From assembly GCF_001693515.2 (NCBI RefSeq), contig NZ_CP042968.1:1550001-1614000 (forward strand): a DNA stretch of 64,000 bases, in the 5' to 3' direction. Below, in pieces: positions 30,635 through 40,339 of this stretch. The position numbers and the translations under genes were made by a program. The stretch comes from Bradyrhizobium paxllaeri (GTDB taxonomy: Bacteria > Pseudomonadota > Alphaproteobacteria > Rhizobiales > Xanthobacteraceae). The notes beneath the pieces were generated by a model. The model saw only the letters and a program-made list of their open reading frames with translations. It searched no databases and was not told the DNA's origin. Position 1 is the stretch's first letter. Every line of letters starts with the position of its first letter.

Positions 30635-32578
30635 ATGTACAACGATTCTCTGTTCAATGCTTTCGCCCGGTCCTTCGAAGCTAGAAGCCAGACCGATATG
30701 TCGATGGCGGAATATCTGGAGTCGTGTCGAAACGATCCGATGCGATACGCCAATGCTGCGGAGCGACTACTAGCTGCGATCGGCGAGCCTCAGATGATTG
30801 ACACGGCCAAGGACCCTCGCCTTGGCCGTATCTTTTTGAATCGCACCATGCGGCTCTATCCGGCCTTCGCCGGCTTCTACGGCATGGAAGATACGATCGA
30901 GCGCATCGTCGGCTTCTTCCGCCACGCAGCTCAAGGGCTCGAAGAGCGCAAGCAGATCCTCTATCTGCTTGGACCTGTCGGCGGCGGAAAATCGTCGCTC
31001 GCCGAACGCCTCAAGTCGTTGATGGAAGTCCACCCCATTTACGTGCTGAAGGCTGGTGACGAACTCAGTCCGGTGTTCGAGAGTCCGCTCAGCCTGTTCG
31101 ATCCGGAATCGCTGGGGCCGATGCTTGAGGAAAAGTACGGCATTCCGCGCCGCCGCCTCACTGGTCTGATGAGCCCGTGGTGCTACAAGCGCCTCGAAGC
31201 CTTCGGTGGCGACATCTCGCAGTTCCGCGTCGCCAAGATCCAGCCGTCGCGGCTGCGCCAGATCGCGATCGCAAAGACCGAGCCCGGCGACGAAAACAAC
31301 CAGGACATCTCGTCGTTGGTGGGCAAGGTCGACATCCGCAAGCTGGAGACCCTCGCCCAGAACGATCCCGACGCCTACAGCTATTCCGGTGGTCTCAATC
31401 GCGCCAACCAGGGCATTCTCGAATTCGTCGAGATGTTCAAGGCGCCGATCAAGATGCTGCACCCGCTGCTGACGGCGACGCAGGAGGGCAACTATATCGG
31501 GACCGAGAATATCGGTGCGATCCCGTTCACCGGTCACATTCTCGCCCACTCCAACGAGGCCGAATGGCAAAGCTTCAAGACCAACAAGAACAACGAGGCC
31601 TTCATCGACCGCATCTGCGTCATCAAGGTGCCGTACGTCCTGCGCGTCACCGAAGAGCAGAAGATCTACGAGAAGCTGATCCAGAGTTCCGAACTGGCCG
31701 CCGCACCGTGCGCTCCGGCCACGCTGGAAACCATGGCGCGCTTCTCGGTGATGTCGCGGTTGCGCAGGCACGAGAATTCGACCGTGTTCGCCAAGATGCG
31801 GATCTATGACGGTGAGAGCCTGAAGGAATCCGATCCGAAGGCGCGCAGCGTTCAGGAATACAGGGATGCTGCCGGCGTCGATGAAGGCATGGACGGCGTT
31901 TCGACCCGCTTCGCGTTCAAGGTCCTCGCCGCGACCTTTAATCACGACACCAGCGAGGTTGGTGCCGACGCGGTCCATCTGATGTACACGCTGGAGCAGG
32001 CGATCCGGCGCGAGCAGCTTCCCGACGAGGTCGAGAAGCGTTACCTCGAGTTCATCAAGGCTGAACTCGCGCCTCGCTATGCCGAATTCATCGGGCATGA
32101 GATCCAGAAGGCCTACCTCGAATCCTATTCGGATTACGGCCAAAACCTGTTCGACCGCTATGTCGACTATGCCGATGCCTGGATCGAGGACCAGGATTTC
32201 AAGGATCGCGACACCGGGCAAATGCTCGATCGCGAGCTGCTCAATCAGGAACTGACCAAGATCGAAAAGCCGGCCGGCATCGCCAATCCGAAGGACTTCC
32301 GCAACGAGGTGGTCAAGTTTTCGCTGCGGTCGCGGGCCCAGAACAGCGGGAAGAACCCGTCCTGGACCAGCTACGAGAAGATTCGCGAAGTGATCGAAAA
32401 GCGGATATTCTCCCAGGTCGAGGACCTGCTTCCCGTGATTTCGTTCGGTTCGAAGAAAGACGGAGAGACGGAAAAGAAGCATGGCGAGTTTGTCGCGCGC
32501 ATGGTCGAGCGAGGCTATACCGAGCGACAAGTCCGCCGGTTGGTCGAGTGGTACATGCGCGTAAAACAGGCAGGCTGA
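30635..32578 (+). CDS. prkA: PrkA-family serine protein kinase / AAA protein
   Basis: A 647-residue cytoplasmic protein of the PrkA family, which combines an AAA-like ATPase domain with a C-terminal kinase-like domain and takes part in stress and stationary-phase responses. The P-loop is LLGPVGGGKSSLAERL (about residues 105-120). NRANQGILEFVEMFKAPIKM and GHILAHSNEAEW belong to the AAA core. ATG 30635 (MYNDSLFNAFARSFE) is preceded by GGAGAG at 7 nt; upstream in-frame starts are not conserved. It is the first gene of the prkA-yeaH-spoVR operon, 13 bp before yeaH. Confidence 0.95.
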   Translation: MYNDSLFNAFARSFEARSQTDMSMAEYLESCRNDPMRYANAAERLLAAIGEPQMIDTAKDPRLGRIFLNRTMRLYPAFAGFYGMEDTIERIVGFFRHAAQGLEERKQILYLLGPVGGGKSSLAERLKSLMEVHPIYVLKAGDELSPVFESPLSLFDPESLGPMLEEKYGIPRRRLTGLMSPWCYKRLEAFGGDISQFRVAKIQPSRLRQIAIAKTEPGDENNQDISSLVGKVDIRKLETLAQNDPDAYSYSGGLNRANQGILEFVEMFKAPIKMLHPLLTATQEGNYIGTENIGAIPFTGHILAHSNEAEWQSFKTNKNNEAFIDRICVIKVPYVLRVTEEQKIYEKLIQSSELAAAPCAPATLETMARFSVMSRLRRHENSTVFAKMRIYDGESLKESDPKARSVQEYRDAAGVDEGMDGVSTRFAFKVLAATFNHDTSEVGADAVHLMYTLEQAIRREQLPDEVEKRYLEFIKAELAPRYAEFIGHEIQKAYLESYSDYGQNLFDRYVDYADAWIEDQDFKDRDTGQMLDRELLNQELTKIEKPAGIANPKDFRNEVVKFSLRSRAQNSGKNPSWTSYEKIREVIEKRIFSQVEDLLPVISFGSKKDGETEKKHGEFVARMVERGYTERQVRRLVEWYMRVKQAG

Positions 32579-32591
32579 GGCGGATGAGACC

Positions 32592-33869
32592 GTGGCCATT
32601 CACATCGTCGACCGGCGCCTGAATCCGGGTAGCAAGAGTCTGGAGAATCGCCAGCGCTTTCTGCGTCGAGCCAAGGCGCTGGTTCAAGGGGCGGTGAAGA
32701 AGTCGTCGCAGGAACGGGACATCAAGGATGTCCTGGAGGGCGGCGAGGTCAGCGTACCCATTGATGGCATGGACGAGCCGCGCTTTCGCCGCGAGGGCGG
32801 CACGCGCGACATGGTGCTGCCTGGCAACAAGAAGTTCGTCGAAGGCGACATGCTGCCGCGGCCGAACCAGAGCGGCGGCAAGGGCAGGGGTGCGGGCGAG
32901 GGCGACAGCGAGGATACGTTCCGCTTCGTCCTCAGCCGCGACGAGTTTGTCGACCTGTTCCTCGATGACCTCGAATTGCCCGATCTCGCCAAGCGAAAGC
33001 TGGCCGAGGTCGAATGCGAGGGCATTCGCCGGGCGGGCTACTCGACGTCAGGCTCGCCCGCCAATATTTCGGTCAGCCGCACCGTAAGCCGTGCCTTGGC
33101 GCGTCGCGTCGCGCTGCGGCGGCCGCGGCCGGAGGAACTGGCGGCCCTCGAAGCCGAGCTTGAGGATTGCAGCGAGGCGCGCCGCGTCGAACTGCTGGCC
33201 GAGATCGAGGCCCTGAAGGCAAAGATCAAACGCATCCCGTTCATCGATCCGATCGACATCCGCTACCGCCGTTTCGAGACGGTGCCGAAGCCGGTGGCGC
33301 AGGCCGTGATGTTCTGTCTGATGGACGTCTCCGGCTCGATGACCGAGCACATGAAGGATCTCGCCAAGCGCTTCTACATGCTGCTCTACGTGTTCCTGAA
33401 GCGGCGTTATCGCCATGTCGAGATTGTCTTCATCCGGCACACCGACCGGGCCGAAGAGGTCGACGAGCAGACGTTCTTTTACGGGCCGGCTTCCGGCGGC
33501 ACGCTGGTGTCGAGCGCATTGCAGGCGATGCACGACATCGTGCGCACGCGGTTCCGCCCCGAGGACTGGAACATTTATGCCGCGCAGGCTTCCGACGGCG
33601 ACAATTCCTACGCGGACGGCGAGGTCGCGAGCCGGCTTCTGACCGACAAGATCCTGCCGGTCAGCCAGTTCTTTGCCTATCTGGAAGTCGGCCAGGAAAA
33701 CGGCCTGTCCTACGAAATGCCGAATTCCGCGCTCTGGACCCTTTACGAGGGCCTGCGTGCGAATGGCGCGCCGCTGTCGATGCGCAAGGTCAATGAGCGC
33801 AGCGAGATCTTCCCGGTGTTTCACGATCTCTTCCAGCGCCGTAGCCAGCAGGAAAGGACCGCGTCATGA
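32592..33869 (+). CDS. YeaH/YhbH family protein (DUF444)
   Basis: A 425-residue protein of the family always found beside PrkA. The N-terminal part is basic and low in complexity (NQSGGKGRGAGEGDSED, about 95-111); the C-terminal part is a von Willebrand A-like domain with the metal-site motif MDVSGSMTEHM at about residues 240-250. The start is GTG at 32592. The gene overlaps spoVR by 4 bp (ATGA). In enteric bacteria this partner is part of the same stress-response cascade as PrkA; the molecular role is not known. Confidence 0.93.
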   Translation: MAIHIVDRRLNPGSKSLENRQRFLRRAKALVQGAVKKSSQERDIKDVLEGGEVSVPIDGMDEPRFRREGGTRDMVLPGNKKFVEGDMLPRPNQSGGKGRGAGEGDSEDTFRFVLSRDEFVDLFLDDLELPDLAKRKLAEVECEGIRRAGYSTSGSPANISVSRTVSRALARRVALRRPRPEELAALEAELEDCSEARRVELLAEIEALKAKIKRIPFIDPIDIRYRRFETVPKPVAQAVMFCLMDVSGSMTEHMKDLAKRFYMLLYVFLKRRYRHVEIVFIRHTDRAEEVDEQTFFYGPASGGTLVSSALQAMHDIVRTRFRPEDWNIYAAQASDGDNSYADGEVASRLLTDKILPVSQFFAYLEVGQENGLSYEMPNSALWTLYEGLRANGAPLSMRKVNERSEIFPVFHDLFQRRSQQERTAS

Positions 33870-35410
33870 CTGCGACCGACCAGTTGCTGTTTCAGGGCGC
33901 CGACTGGGATTTCCGGACGCTGCAGAAGATCTGCGACACCTGCGAGCAGGTCGCGTGCGATGAGCTGGGGCTCAACGTCTACCCCAACCAGATCGAGGTC
34001 ATTACCGCCGAGCAGATGCTGGACGCGTATTCATCCGTCGGCATGCCGCTGTTCTACAAGCATTGGTCATTCGGCAAACACTTTGCCTTTCAGGAGGCAT
34101 CCTATCGCAAGGGACTGATGGGGCTGGCCTACGAGATCGTCATCAACTCGTCGCCGTGCATTTCCTACCTGATGGAGGAAAACACCGCGACGATGCAGAC
34201 GCTCGTCATCGCGCATGCCGCCTTCGGCCACAATCATTTCTTCAAGAACAATTATCTGTTCAAGCAATGGACGGATGCTGACGGCATTCTGGATTATCTC
34301 GAATTCGCCAAGCGCTACGTGGCGCATTGCGAGGACCGCCACGGCCGGCAGGCGGTCGAACACACGCTCGACGCCGCGCACGCCTTGATGTCGCACGGCA
34401 TCGATCGCTATCCCGGCAAGAAGAGTCTCGACCTGCGCGCCGAGGAAAAGCGAGCGGGCAGGCGCCGTGCCCATGAGGAGGCCGCATTCAACGATTTGTG
34501 GCGCACCGTTCCGGGCGGCAAGGTGAAGAGCAGCGCGATACTGGACGTCGAACGCCGCCGCCAGATGCTCGGCCTGCCGCAGGAAAACCTGCTGTATTTT
34601 CTCGAGAAGACCGCGCCGCGCCTGCGCCCCTGGCAGCGCGAATTGCTGCGGATCGTGCGCCACATCGCGCAATATTTCTATCCGCAGAGCCAGACCAAGG
34701 TCATGAACGAGGGCACGGCGACCTACGTTCACTATCGCATCATGAGCCGGCTGCATCAGCAGGGAAGGCTGACCGACGGCAATTTCCTCGAATTCCTGCA
34801 GTCGCACACCAACGTGGTGTTCCAGCCCGAGTTCGACGATCCGCGCTATTCCGGCTTCAACCCGTATGCGCTGGGATTTGCGATGATGCAGGACATCGAG
34901 CGCATCGTCACCGATCCGGACGCCGAGGATCGCGAGTGGTTTCCGGATATCGCCGGCAAGGGCGATGCCATGGCCGTGCTGCGCGACATCTGGGCCAACT
35001 ATCGCGATGAAAGCTTCATCAGCCAGTTCATGAGCCCGCGGCTGATGCGGCACTTCCGCCTGTTCCACCTGCATGATGATCCGGAGGAGCGCGCGGGCAT
35101 CCTGGTCGATGCCATCCACAACGAGCGCGGCTACCGCCGGCTGCGGCGCGAACTGGCGCGGCAGTACGACGTCGGTTTCATCGATCCGAATATCGAAGTC
35201 GTCGATGTCGACCTTGCCGGCGATCGCCGGCTGATGTTGCGCCACACCGTGGTGAAGGGCGCCCAGCTCACCGAGACCGATACCAAGCGCGTGCTGCAGC
35301 ACCTCGCCGATCTCTGGAGCTATGACGTATCGCTCGTCGAGAGCGACGCGTCCGGCACGGTCCTGAAGGAGTATGTCGCGCACCCACGGAACATCTCCGT
35401 GGCGGCGTAG
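33866..35410 (+). CDS. spoVR: SpoVR family protein
   Basis: A 514-residue cytoplasmic protein homologous to Bacillus SpoVR and E. coli YcgB. It opens LLFQGADWDFRTLQKICDTCE and contains GMPLFYKHWSFGKHF, ENTATMQTLVIAHAAFGHNHFFKNN and MNEGTATYVHYRIM, all strongly conserved; the clustered His/Glu residues look like a metal site (inference). It completes the prkA-yeaH-spoVR operon. Its stop codon directly abuts the stop codon of the convergent korB gene with no base between them. Confidence 0.94.
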   Translation: MTATDQLLFQGADWDFRTLQKICDTCEQVACDELGLNVYPNQIEVITAEQMLDAYSSVGMPLFYKHWSFGKHFAFQEASYRKGLMGLAYEIVINSSPCISYLMEENTATMQTLVIAHAAFGHNHFFKNNYLFKQWTDADGILDYLEFAKRYVAHCEDRHGRQAVEHTLDAAHALMSHGIDRYPGKKSLDLRAEEKRAGRRRAHEEAAFNDLWRTVPGGKVKSSAILDVERRRQMLGLPQENLLYFLEKTAPRLRPWQRELLRIVRHIAQYFYPQSQTKVMNEGTATYVHYRIMSRLHQQGRLTDGNFLEFLQSHTNVVFQPEFDDPRYSGFNPYALGFAMMQDIERIVTDPDAEDREWFPDIAGKGDAMAVLRDIWANYRDESFISQFMSPRLMRHFRLFHLHDDPEERAGILVDAIHNERGYRRLRRELARQYDVGFIDPNIEVVDVDLAGDRRLMLRHTVVKGAQLTETDTKRVLQHLADLWSYDVSLVESDASGTVLKEYVAHPRNISVAA

Positions 35411-36466
35411 CTACCGCAGGCTGGCGTTGATCTTTTCCAGCGCCGCCGTGCCAGGGCACAGGTCCTTGGCTTCCAGCGTATTGAGCGGCGTCTCGACGGT
35501 GTCGAGATGGGTGTGCAAGTCTTCCGCATCGGGATCGACATACAGCAACCCTGTGACCACCTGGCCCTTGGCGGCGTGCTTCTGCAGGAAGGTCATCGCC
35601 GCCAGCCGGTCGCTGGCGTCATAATCGGCGTCGATCTTGCGCAGCGCCAGCCGCGTGCCGTCATGCTGCTCGACCACCTGCACCGTGCCCGGCGCATACT
35701 CGACCGTGATCGGGTCGCGGCCGGTGAGCACGTCGAGCCGGTTCACCGCGTCATTGTGCTCGCGGACATAGTCAAAACTCTTGGTCGAGCCGGCATGGTT
35801 ATTGAAGGCGATGCAGGGGCTGATGACGTCGATGAAGGATGCGCCCTTGTGGCGGATCGCGGCGGCGATCAGCGGCACCAGCTGGGTCTTGTCGCCGGAG
35901 AAGCTGCGCGCCACGAAGCTGGCGCCGAGTTGCAGCGCGATCGCCACCAGGTCGATAGCGTTGTCGGTGTTCATCACGCCCTTCTTGGACTTCGAGCCGC
36001 GGTCGGCGGTCGCCGAGAACTGGCCCTTGGTGAGGCCGTAGACGCCGTTGTTCTCGACGATATAGGTCATGTTGACGCCGCGCCGGATCGAATGTGCGAA
36101 CTGGCCGAAGCCGATCGAAGCCGAGTCGCCGTCGCCGGAGACGCCGAGATAGATCAAGTCGCGGTTGGCGAGGTTGGCCCCGGTCAGCACCGACGGCATG
36201 CGGCCGTGCACGGAGTTGAAGCCGTGCGAATTGCCGAGGAAATAGTCCGGCGTCTTCGACGAGCAGCCGATGCCTGAAATCTTGGCGACGCGATGCGGTT
36301 CGATCGACAGCTCGTAGCAGGCTTCGATGATGGAAGCCGTGATCGAGTCGTGACCGCAGCCGGCGCACAGCGTCGAGATCTTGCCCTCGTAGTCGCGGTG
36401 GGTATAGCCGAGATCGTTCTTCTTCAGGCCGGGATGATGAAATTTTGGCCTTGCAATGTAGGTCAT
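35411..36466 (-). CDS. korB: 2-oxoacid:ferredoxin oxidoreductase, beta subunit (KorB)
   Basis: Thiamine-diphosphate and [4Fe-4S] subunit of a CoA-dependent 2-oxoacid (probably 2-oxoglutarate) ferredoxin oxidoreductase. In its 351 residues Cys34 and Cys37 (LCAGCGHDS), Cys68 (SGIGCSSK) and a fourth Cys in ISPCIAFNNH are placed to hold the cluster. The TPP motif runs from VSGDGDSASIG to IVENNGVYGLTKGQ. It is the last gene of the leftward operon and overlaps korA by 4 bp (ATGA). The sequence resembles the oxygen-tolerant KorAB enzymes of actinobacteria. Confidence 0.92.
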   Translation of the reverse strand: MTYIARPKFHHPGLKKNDLGYTHRDYEGKISTLCAGCGHDSITASIIEACYELSIEPHRVAKISGIGCSSKTPDYFLGNSHGFNSVHGRMPSVLTGANLANRDLIYLGVSGDGDSASIGFGQFAHSIRRGVNMTYIVENNGVYGLTKGQFSATADRGSKSKKGVMNTDNAIDLVAIALQLGASFVARSFSGDKTQLVPLIAAAIRHKGASFIDVISPCIAFNNHAGSTKSFDYVREHNDAVNRLDVLTGRDPITVEYAPGTVQVVEQHDGTRLALRKIDADYDASDRLAAMTFLQKHAAKGQVVTGLLYVDPDAEDLHTHLDTVETPLNTLEAKDLCPGTAALEKINASLR

Positions 36467-38313
36467 GACACGGCCTTGCGGAGAGGGGTCACCTTGAGAT
36501 GGTCCTGGTGGTCGCCGATGGCATTGGCGATGAAGCGCGCGGTGATCGGTGTGCCGTCATAGTGCAGGATCGGTACCAGCCGGACCGGATCGATGCCGTT
36601 CTCGTTGACGATCAACTGCCGAAGCTGGGCGTCGCGGTTCTGCTCGACCACGTACACGAAATCATGGTCGGCGATAAAGCTCGCCACGCTGGAGTGGAAC
36701 GGGAAGGCGCGGATGCGCATGCGATCGAGCTGGTGCCCGCGCGCTTCCAACAGGCCGATCGCTTCGTCCATCGCGGGCGCCGTCGAGCCGAAATAGATCA
36801 CGCCGTATTTGGTCGGCTTGGCGGCGTTGGCCTGCAACGGCCGCGGCACCAGGTCCTGCGCGGTCTCGAACTTGCGCACCAGCCGCTGCATGTTGTCGGC
36901 GTAAACCGCGCCTTCTTCCGAATAGCGGGCGTAGCGGTCGCGCGAGGTGCCGCGGGTGAAGAACGATCCCTTGGTCGGATGCGTGCCCGGATAGGTGCGG
37001 TAGGGAATGCCGTCACCGTCGACGTCGAGATAGCGGCCGAAATCGCGCCCGGGTTCGTCGAGCATTGCCGCCGTCATCACCTTGCCGCGGTCATACTGCC
37101 TCGCGTCGTCCCACTTCAGCGGGCGGCAGAGGCGGTGGTTCATGCCGATGTCGAGATCGAGCATCAGGAAGATCATGGTCTGCAGCCGGTCGGCGAGATC
37201 GAACGACTGCGCCGCGAACTCGAACGCTTCGGCCGGGTCTTCCGGAAACAAAAGGACGTGCTTGGTGTCGCCGTGCGAAGCGTAGGCGCAGGCGATGATG
37301 TCGCATTGCTGGGTGCGCGTCGGCATTCCCGTCGAAGGGCCGGCGCGCTGGATGTTCATGATCACGGCCGGAATTTCCGCGAAGTACGAAAGGCCGATGA
37401 ATTCGGTCATCAGGGAGATGCCGGGACCGGAGGTCGCAGTGAAGGCGCGCGCGCCGTTCCAGGAGGCGCCGATCACGATGCCGATCGATGCGAGCTCGTC
37501 CTCACCCTGGACGATCGCGTATTTCGCCTTGCCGGTCTCGGGGTCGTGCCGCAGCTTCTTGCAGTGGCTCGTGAAGGCCTCCGCCACCGACGATGACGGC
37601 GTGATCGGATACCAGGCGCAGACGGTGGCGCCGCCATAGACGGCGCCGAGCGCGGCTGCGCTGTTGCCCTCGATGAAGATGCGGTCGCCGACCTTGTCTG
37701 ATTTTTTCACCTGCAGTCCGATCGGGCATTTCAGGTTCTGCAGCGCCCAGTCGCGGCCGAGATGCAGCGCGTGGACGTTCGACGACAACAGCTTTTCCTT
37801 GCTCTTGTACTGCTCCCCGATCAGTTGCTCGACCAGTTTTGGATCCATGTCGAGCAGGGCGCAGAGCGCGCCGAGATAGATGATGTTCTTGAACAGCTGA
37901 CGCTGACGCGGGTCGGTGTAGGTCGAGTTGGTGATCGCGGTCAGCGGCACGCCGATGACGTTGATGTCGGCACGAAACTTCGACGACGGCATCGGCTTGG
38001 TGGAATCGTAGAACAGATAGCCGCCGGGCTCGATCGAGGCGACGTCCTTGTCCCAGGTCTGCGGGTTCATCGCCACCATCATGTCGACGCCGCCGCGGGC
38101 GCCGAGATGGCCGGCTTCGGTGACGCGCACCTCGTACCAGGTCGGCAGCCCCTGGATGTTGGAGGGGAAGATGTTGCGCGGAGAGACCGGCACGCCGTGG
38201 CGCAGGATCGAGCGCGCGAACAGTTCGTTGGCGCTCGCCGAACCCGAGCCGTTGACGTTGGCGAAGCGGACGACGAAGTCGTTTACGCTGCTGATCGGGC
38301 TTTGGTCTGGCAT
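36463..38313 (-). CDS. korA: 2-oxoacid:ferredoxin oxidoreductase, gamma-alpha fused subunit (KorA)
   Basis: A 616-residue fusion of the gamma domain (about 1-190, with GHLGARGGVDMMVAMNPQTW) and the alpha domain with the pyrimidine-binding motif (GNSAAALGAVYGGATVCAWYPITPSSSV, in two parts about 205-235). TSGPGISLMTEFIGLSYFAEIP is characteristic of the alpha domain. This gamma-alpha layout is the KorA type. ATG 38313 (MPDQSPISSVNDFVVRFANVNGSG) is chosen; it lies 31 bp inside the end of the upstream oxidoreductase gene, whose frame differs. Confidence 0.92.
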   Translation of the reverse strand: MPDQSPISSVNDFVVRFANVNGSGSASANELFARSILRHGVPVSPRNIFPSNIQGLPTWYEVRVTEAGHLGARGGVDMMVAMNPQTWDKDVASIEPGGYLFYDSTKPMPSSKFRADINVIGVPLTAITNSTYTDPRQRQLFKNIIYLGALCALLDMDPKLVEQLIGEQYKSKEKLLSSNVHALHLGRDWALQNLKCPIGLQVKKSDKVGDRIFIEGNSAAALGAVYGGATVCAWYPITPSSSVAEAFTSHCKKLRHDPETGKAKYAIVQGEDELASIGIVIGASWNGARAFTATSGPGISLMTEFIGLSYFAEIPAVIMNIQRAGPSTGMPTRTQQCDIIACAYASHGDTKHVLLFPEDPAEAFEFAAQSFDLADRLQTMIFLMLDLDIGMNHRLCRPLKWDDARQYDRGKVMTAAMLDEPGRDFGRYLDVDGDGIPYRTYPGTHPTKGSFFTRGTSRDRYARYSEEGAVYADNMQRLVRKFETAQDLVPRPLQANAAKPTKYGVIYFGSTAPAMDEAIGLLEARGHQLDRMRIRAFPFHSSVASFIADHDFVYVVEQNRDAQLRQLIVNENGIDPVRLVPILHYDGTPITARFIANAIGDHQDHLKVTPLRKAVS

Positions 38314-40082
38314 GTCGAACCTGCGTGAGTCATATCGATGAGGTACTTTTGCATGTCCCAGGCGCCGGTCGGGCAGCGCTCGGCACACAGCCCGCAATGC
38401 AGGCAGACGTCCTCGTCCTTCACCATGACGCGCCCGGTCTTGAGCCCTTCGGCGACATAGAGCGCCTGGTCGTGACGCGGCGAGGGCGCTTTCAGCCGCT
38501 GCCGCAGGTCCTCTTCCTCGCCATTCTCTGTGAAGGTGATGCAATCCATCGGGCAGATGTCGACGCAGGCGTCGCATTCGATGCAGGCCGGCGCCGAGAA
38601 TATGGTCTGCACGTCGCAGTTCAGGCAGCGTTGCGCCTCGCCGAGCGCGAGCTTGACGTCATAGCCGAGCTCGACCTCGGTCTTGATGTCCTTCAGCGCG
38701 ATCACCTTGTCGCGATGCGGCACCTTGAAGCGCTTGTCGCCCGAGATGTCGTTGTCGTAGCTCCACTCGTGGATGCCCATCTTCTGTGAGGTGACATGCA
38801 CCTCGGGCAGCGGGCGCTCGTTGATGTCCTCGCCCGAGATCATCTTGTGGATCGACAGCGCAGCATCATGGCCGTGCGCCACTGCCCAGATGATGTTCTT
38901 CGGGCCGAACGCAGCATCGCCGCCGAAGAACACCTTCGGGTTGGTCGATACAAACGTCTTGGGATCGACCTGCGGCATGTTCCACTTGTCGAACTCGATG
39001 CCGCAATCGCGCTCGATCCAGGGGAAGGCGTTCTCCTGGCCGACGGCAACCAGCACGTCGTCGCAGGGGATGGTCTGGTCCGGCTCGCCGGAGGGCACCA
39101 GATTGCGGCGGCCCTTGGCGTCGTATTCGGCCTTCACCTTCTGGAAGGTGACGCCGATCAGCTTGCCGTTCACATGCTTGAACGCGACCGGCACCATGTA
39201 ATTGAGGATCGGAATGTCCTCGTGAATGGCGTCTTCCTTCTCCCAGGCGCTCGCCTTCATTTCCTCGAAGCCGGAGCGCACGATGACCTTGACGTCCGCG
39301 CCGCCGAGCCGGCGCGCGGTACGGCAGCAATCCATCGCGGTGTTGCCGCCGCCCAGCACGATCACACGCTTGCCGATCTTCTCGACATGGCCGAACGAGA
39401 CGGACGCCAGCCACTCGATACCGATGTGAATATTGGCGGTGGCTTCCTTGCGGCCAGGGATATCCAACTCACGGCCACGCGGCGCGCCGGAGCCGATGAA
39501 GACCGCGTCGTAATTTTCGGCCAGTAGCTTCTTCAGGCTGTCGATGCGGTGACCGCCCTTGAACTCGACGCCGAGGTTGAGGATGTAATCGGTTTCCTCG
39601 TCGATGACCGTATCGGGCAGGCGGAATTTCGGAATCTGGCTCCGCATCATGCCGCCCGCCTTGGGATCGGAATCGAACACGGTGCAGTGATAGCCGAGCG
39701 GCGCGAGGTCGCGTGCCACGGCGAGAGAAGCGGGACCGCCGCCGACCAGCGCGATGCGCTTGCCGTTCTTCGCGACAGGCCTCGGCATGCGGTGCCTGAC
39801 GTCGTCCTTGAAGTCGGCGGCAACGCGCTTCAGGCGGCAGATCGCGACCGGATTATCCTCGACGCGGCCGCGCCGGCATGCCGGCTCGCATGGACGATCG
39901 CAGGTGCGTCCCAGAATTCCGGGGAACACATTCGATTTCCAGTTGATCATGTAGGCGTCGCTGTAACGCCCCTCGGCAATCAAACGGATATACTCGGGAA
40001 CCGGTGTGTGTGCGGGGCAGGCCCATTGGCAATCGACCACCTTGTGAAAGTAGTCTGGCGCCGAGATATCAGTCGGTTTCAT
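38283..40082 (-). CDS. FAD/NAD(P)-binding oxidoreductase with two [4Fe-4S] ferredoxin motifs
   Basis: A 599-residue GltD-like flavoprotein that may move electrons between KorAB/ferredoxin and NAD(P). The N terminus has cysteines for a cluster (CQWACPAHTPVPEY, GRTCDRPCEPACRRG). The FAD site is LVGGGPASLAVARDLAPLG (about 113-131) and the NAD(P) site VIVLGGGNTAMDCCRTARRLGG. The C terminus (about 500-585) is a 2[4Fe-4S] ferredoxin: CIECDACVDICPMDC and CLHCGLCAERCPTGAW. It is the first gene of the operon and overlaps korA by 31 bp. A 19-bp palindrome lies 51 bp upstream. Confidence 0.9.
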   Translation of the reverse strand: MKPTDISAPDYFHKVVDCQWACPAHTPVPEYIRLIAEGRYSDAYMINWKSNVFPGILGRTCDRPCEPACRRGRVEDNPVAICRLKRVAADFKDDVRHRMPRPVAKNGKRIALVGGGPASLAVARDLAPLGYHCTVFDSDPKAGGMMRSQIPKFRLPDTVIDEETDYILNLGVEFKGGHRIDSLKKLLAENYDAVFIGSGAPRGRELDIPGRKEATANIHIGIEWLASVSFGHVEKIGKRVIVLGGGNTAMDCCRTARRLGGADVKVIVRSGFEEMKASAWEKEDAIHEDIPILNYMVPVAFKHVNGKLIGVTFQKVKAEYDAKGRRNLVPSGEPDQTIPCDDVLVAVGQENAFPWIERDCGIEFDKWNMPQVDPKTFVSTNPKVFFGGDAAFGPKNIIWAVAHGHDAALSIHKMISGEDINERPLPEVHVTSQKMGIHEWSYDNDISGDKRFKVPHRDKVIALKDIKTEVELGYDVKLALGEAQRCLNCDVQTIFSAPACIECDACVDICPMDCITFTENGEEEDLRQRLKAPSPRHDQALYVAEGLKTGRVMVKDEDVCLHCGLCAERCPTGAWDMQKYLIDMTHAGSTCQTKARSAA

Positions 40083-40132
40083 TCCTACCTTGTCCGCGCC
40101 AACAACCGGAACGCGGCCTCATTTTGCCTTGC

Positions 40133-40151
40133 GAACGCTTAACGAGCGTTC
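40133..40151. promoter_or_regulatory. Perfect palindrome upstream of the kor operon, candidate operator
   Basis: GAACGCT-TAACG-AGCGTTC has perfect 7-bp arms and a 5-bp spacer, 51 bp upstream of the first gene of the leftward oxidoreductase-korA-korB operon. The size and half-site (GAACGCT) resemble TetR-family operators. No regulator gene is adjacent. Confidence 0.45.
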
Positions 40152-40339
40152 TTGTGGTTTTTGAATTGGATCATAGGCTTATCTTATTAGAGCCATTCCA
40201 GACGCGGCACACAAGCCAATTTTGCGCGATCTCAAGCTTTCAATTGCATAGGAGCTTGGACTTAGCGTCGCAGCATTGATGTGGCACCGCAGCATGTGCA
40301 GTGCACTTTTGATTCAATGCTGAATGAACCAAGCAGACG

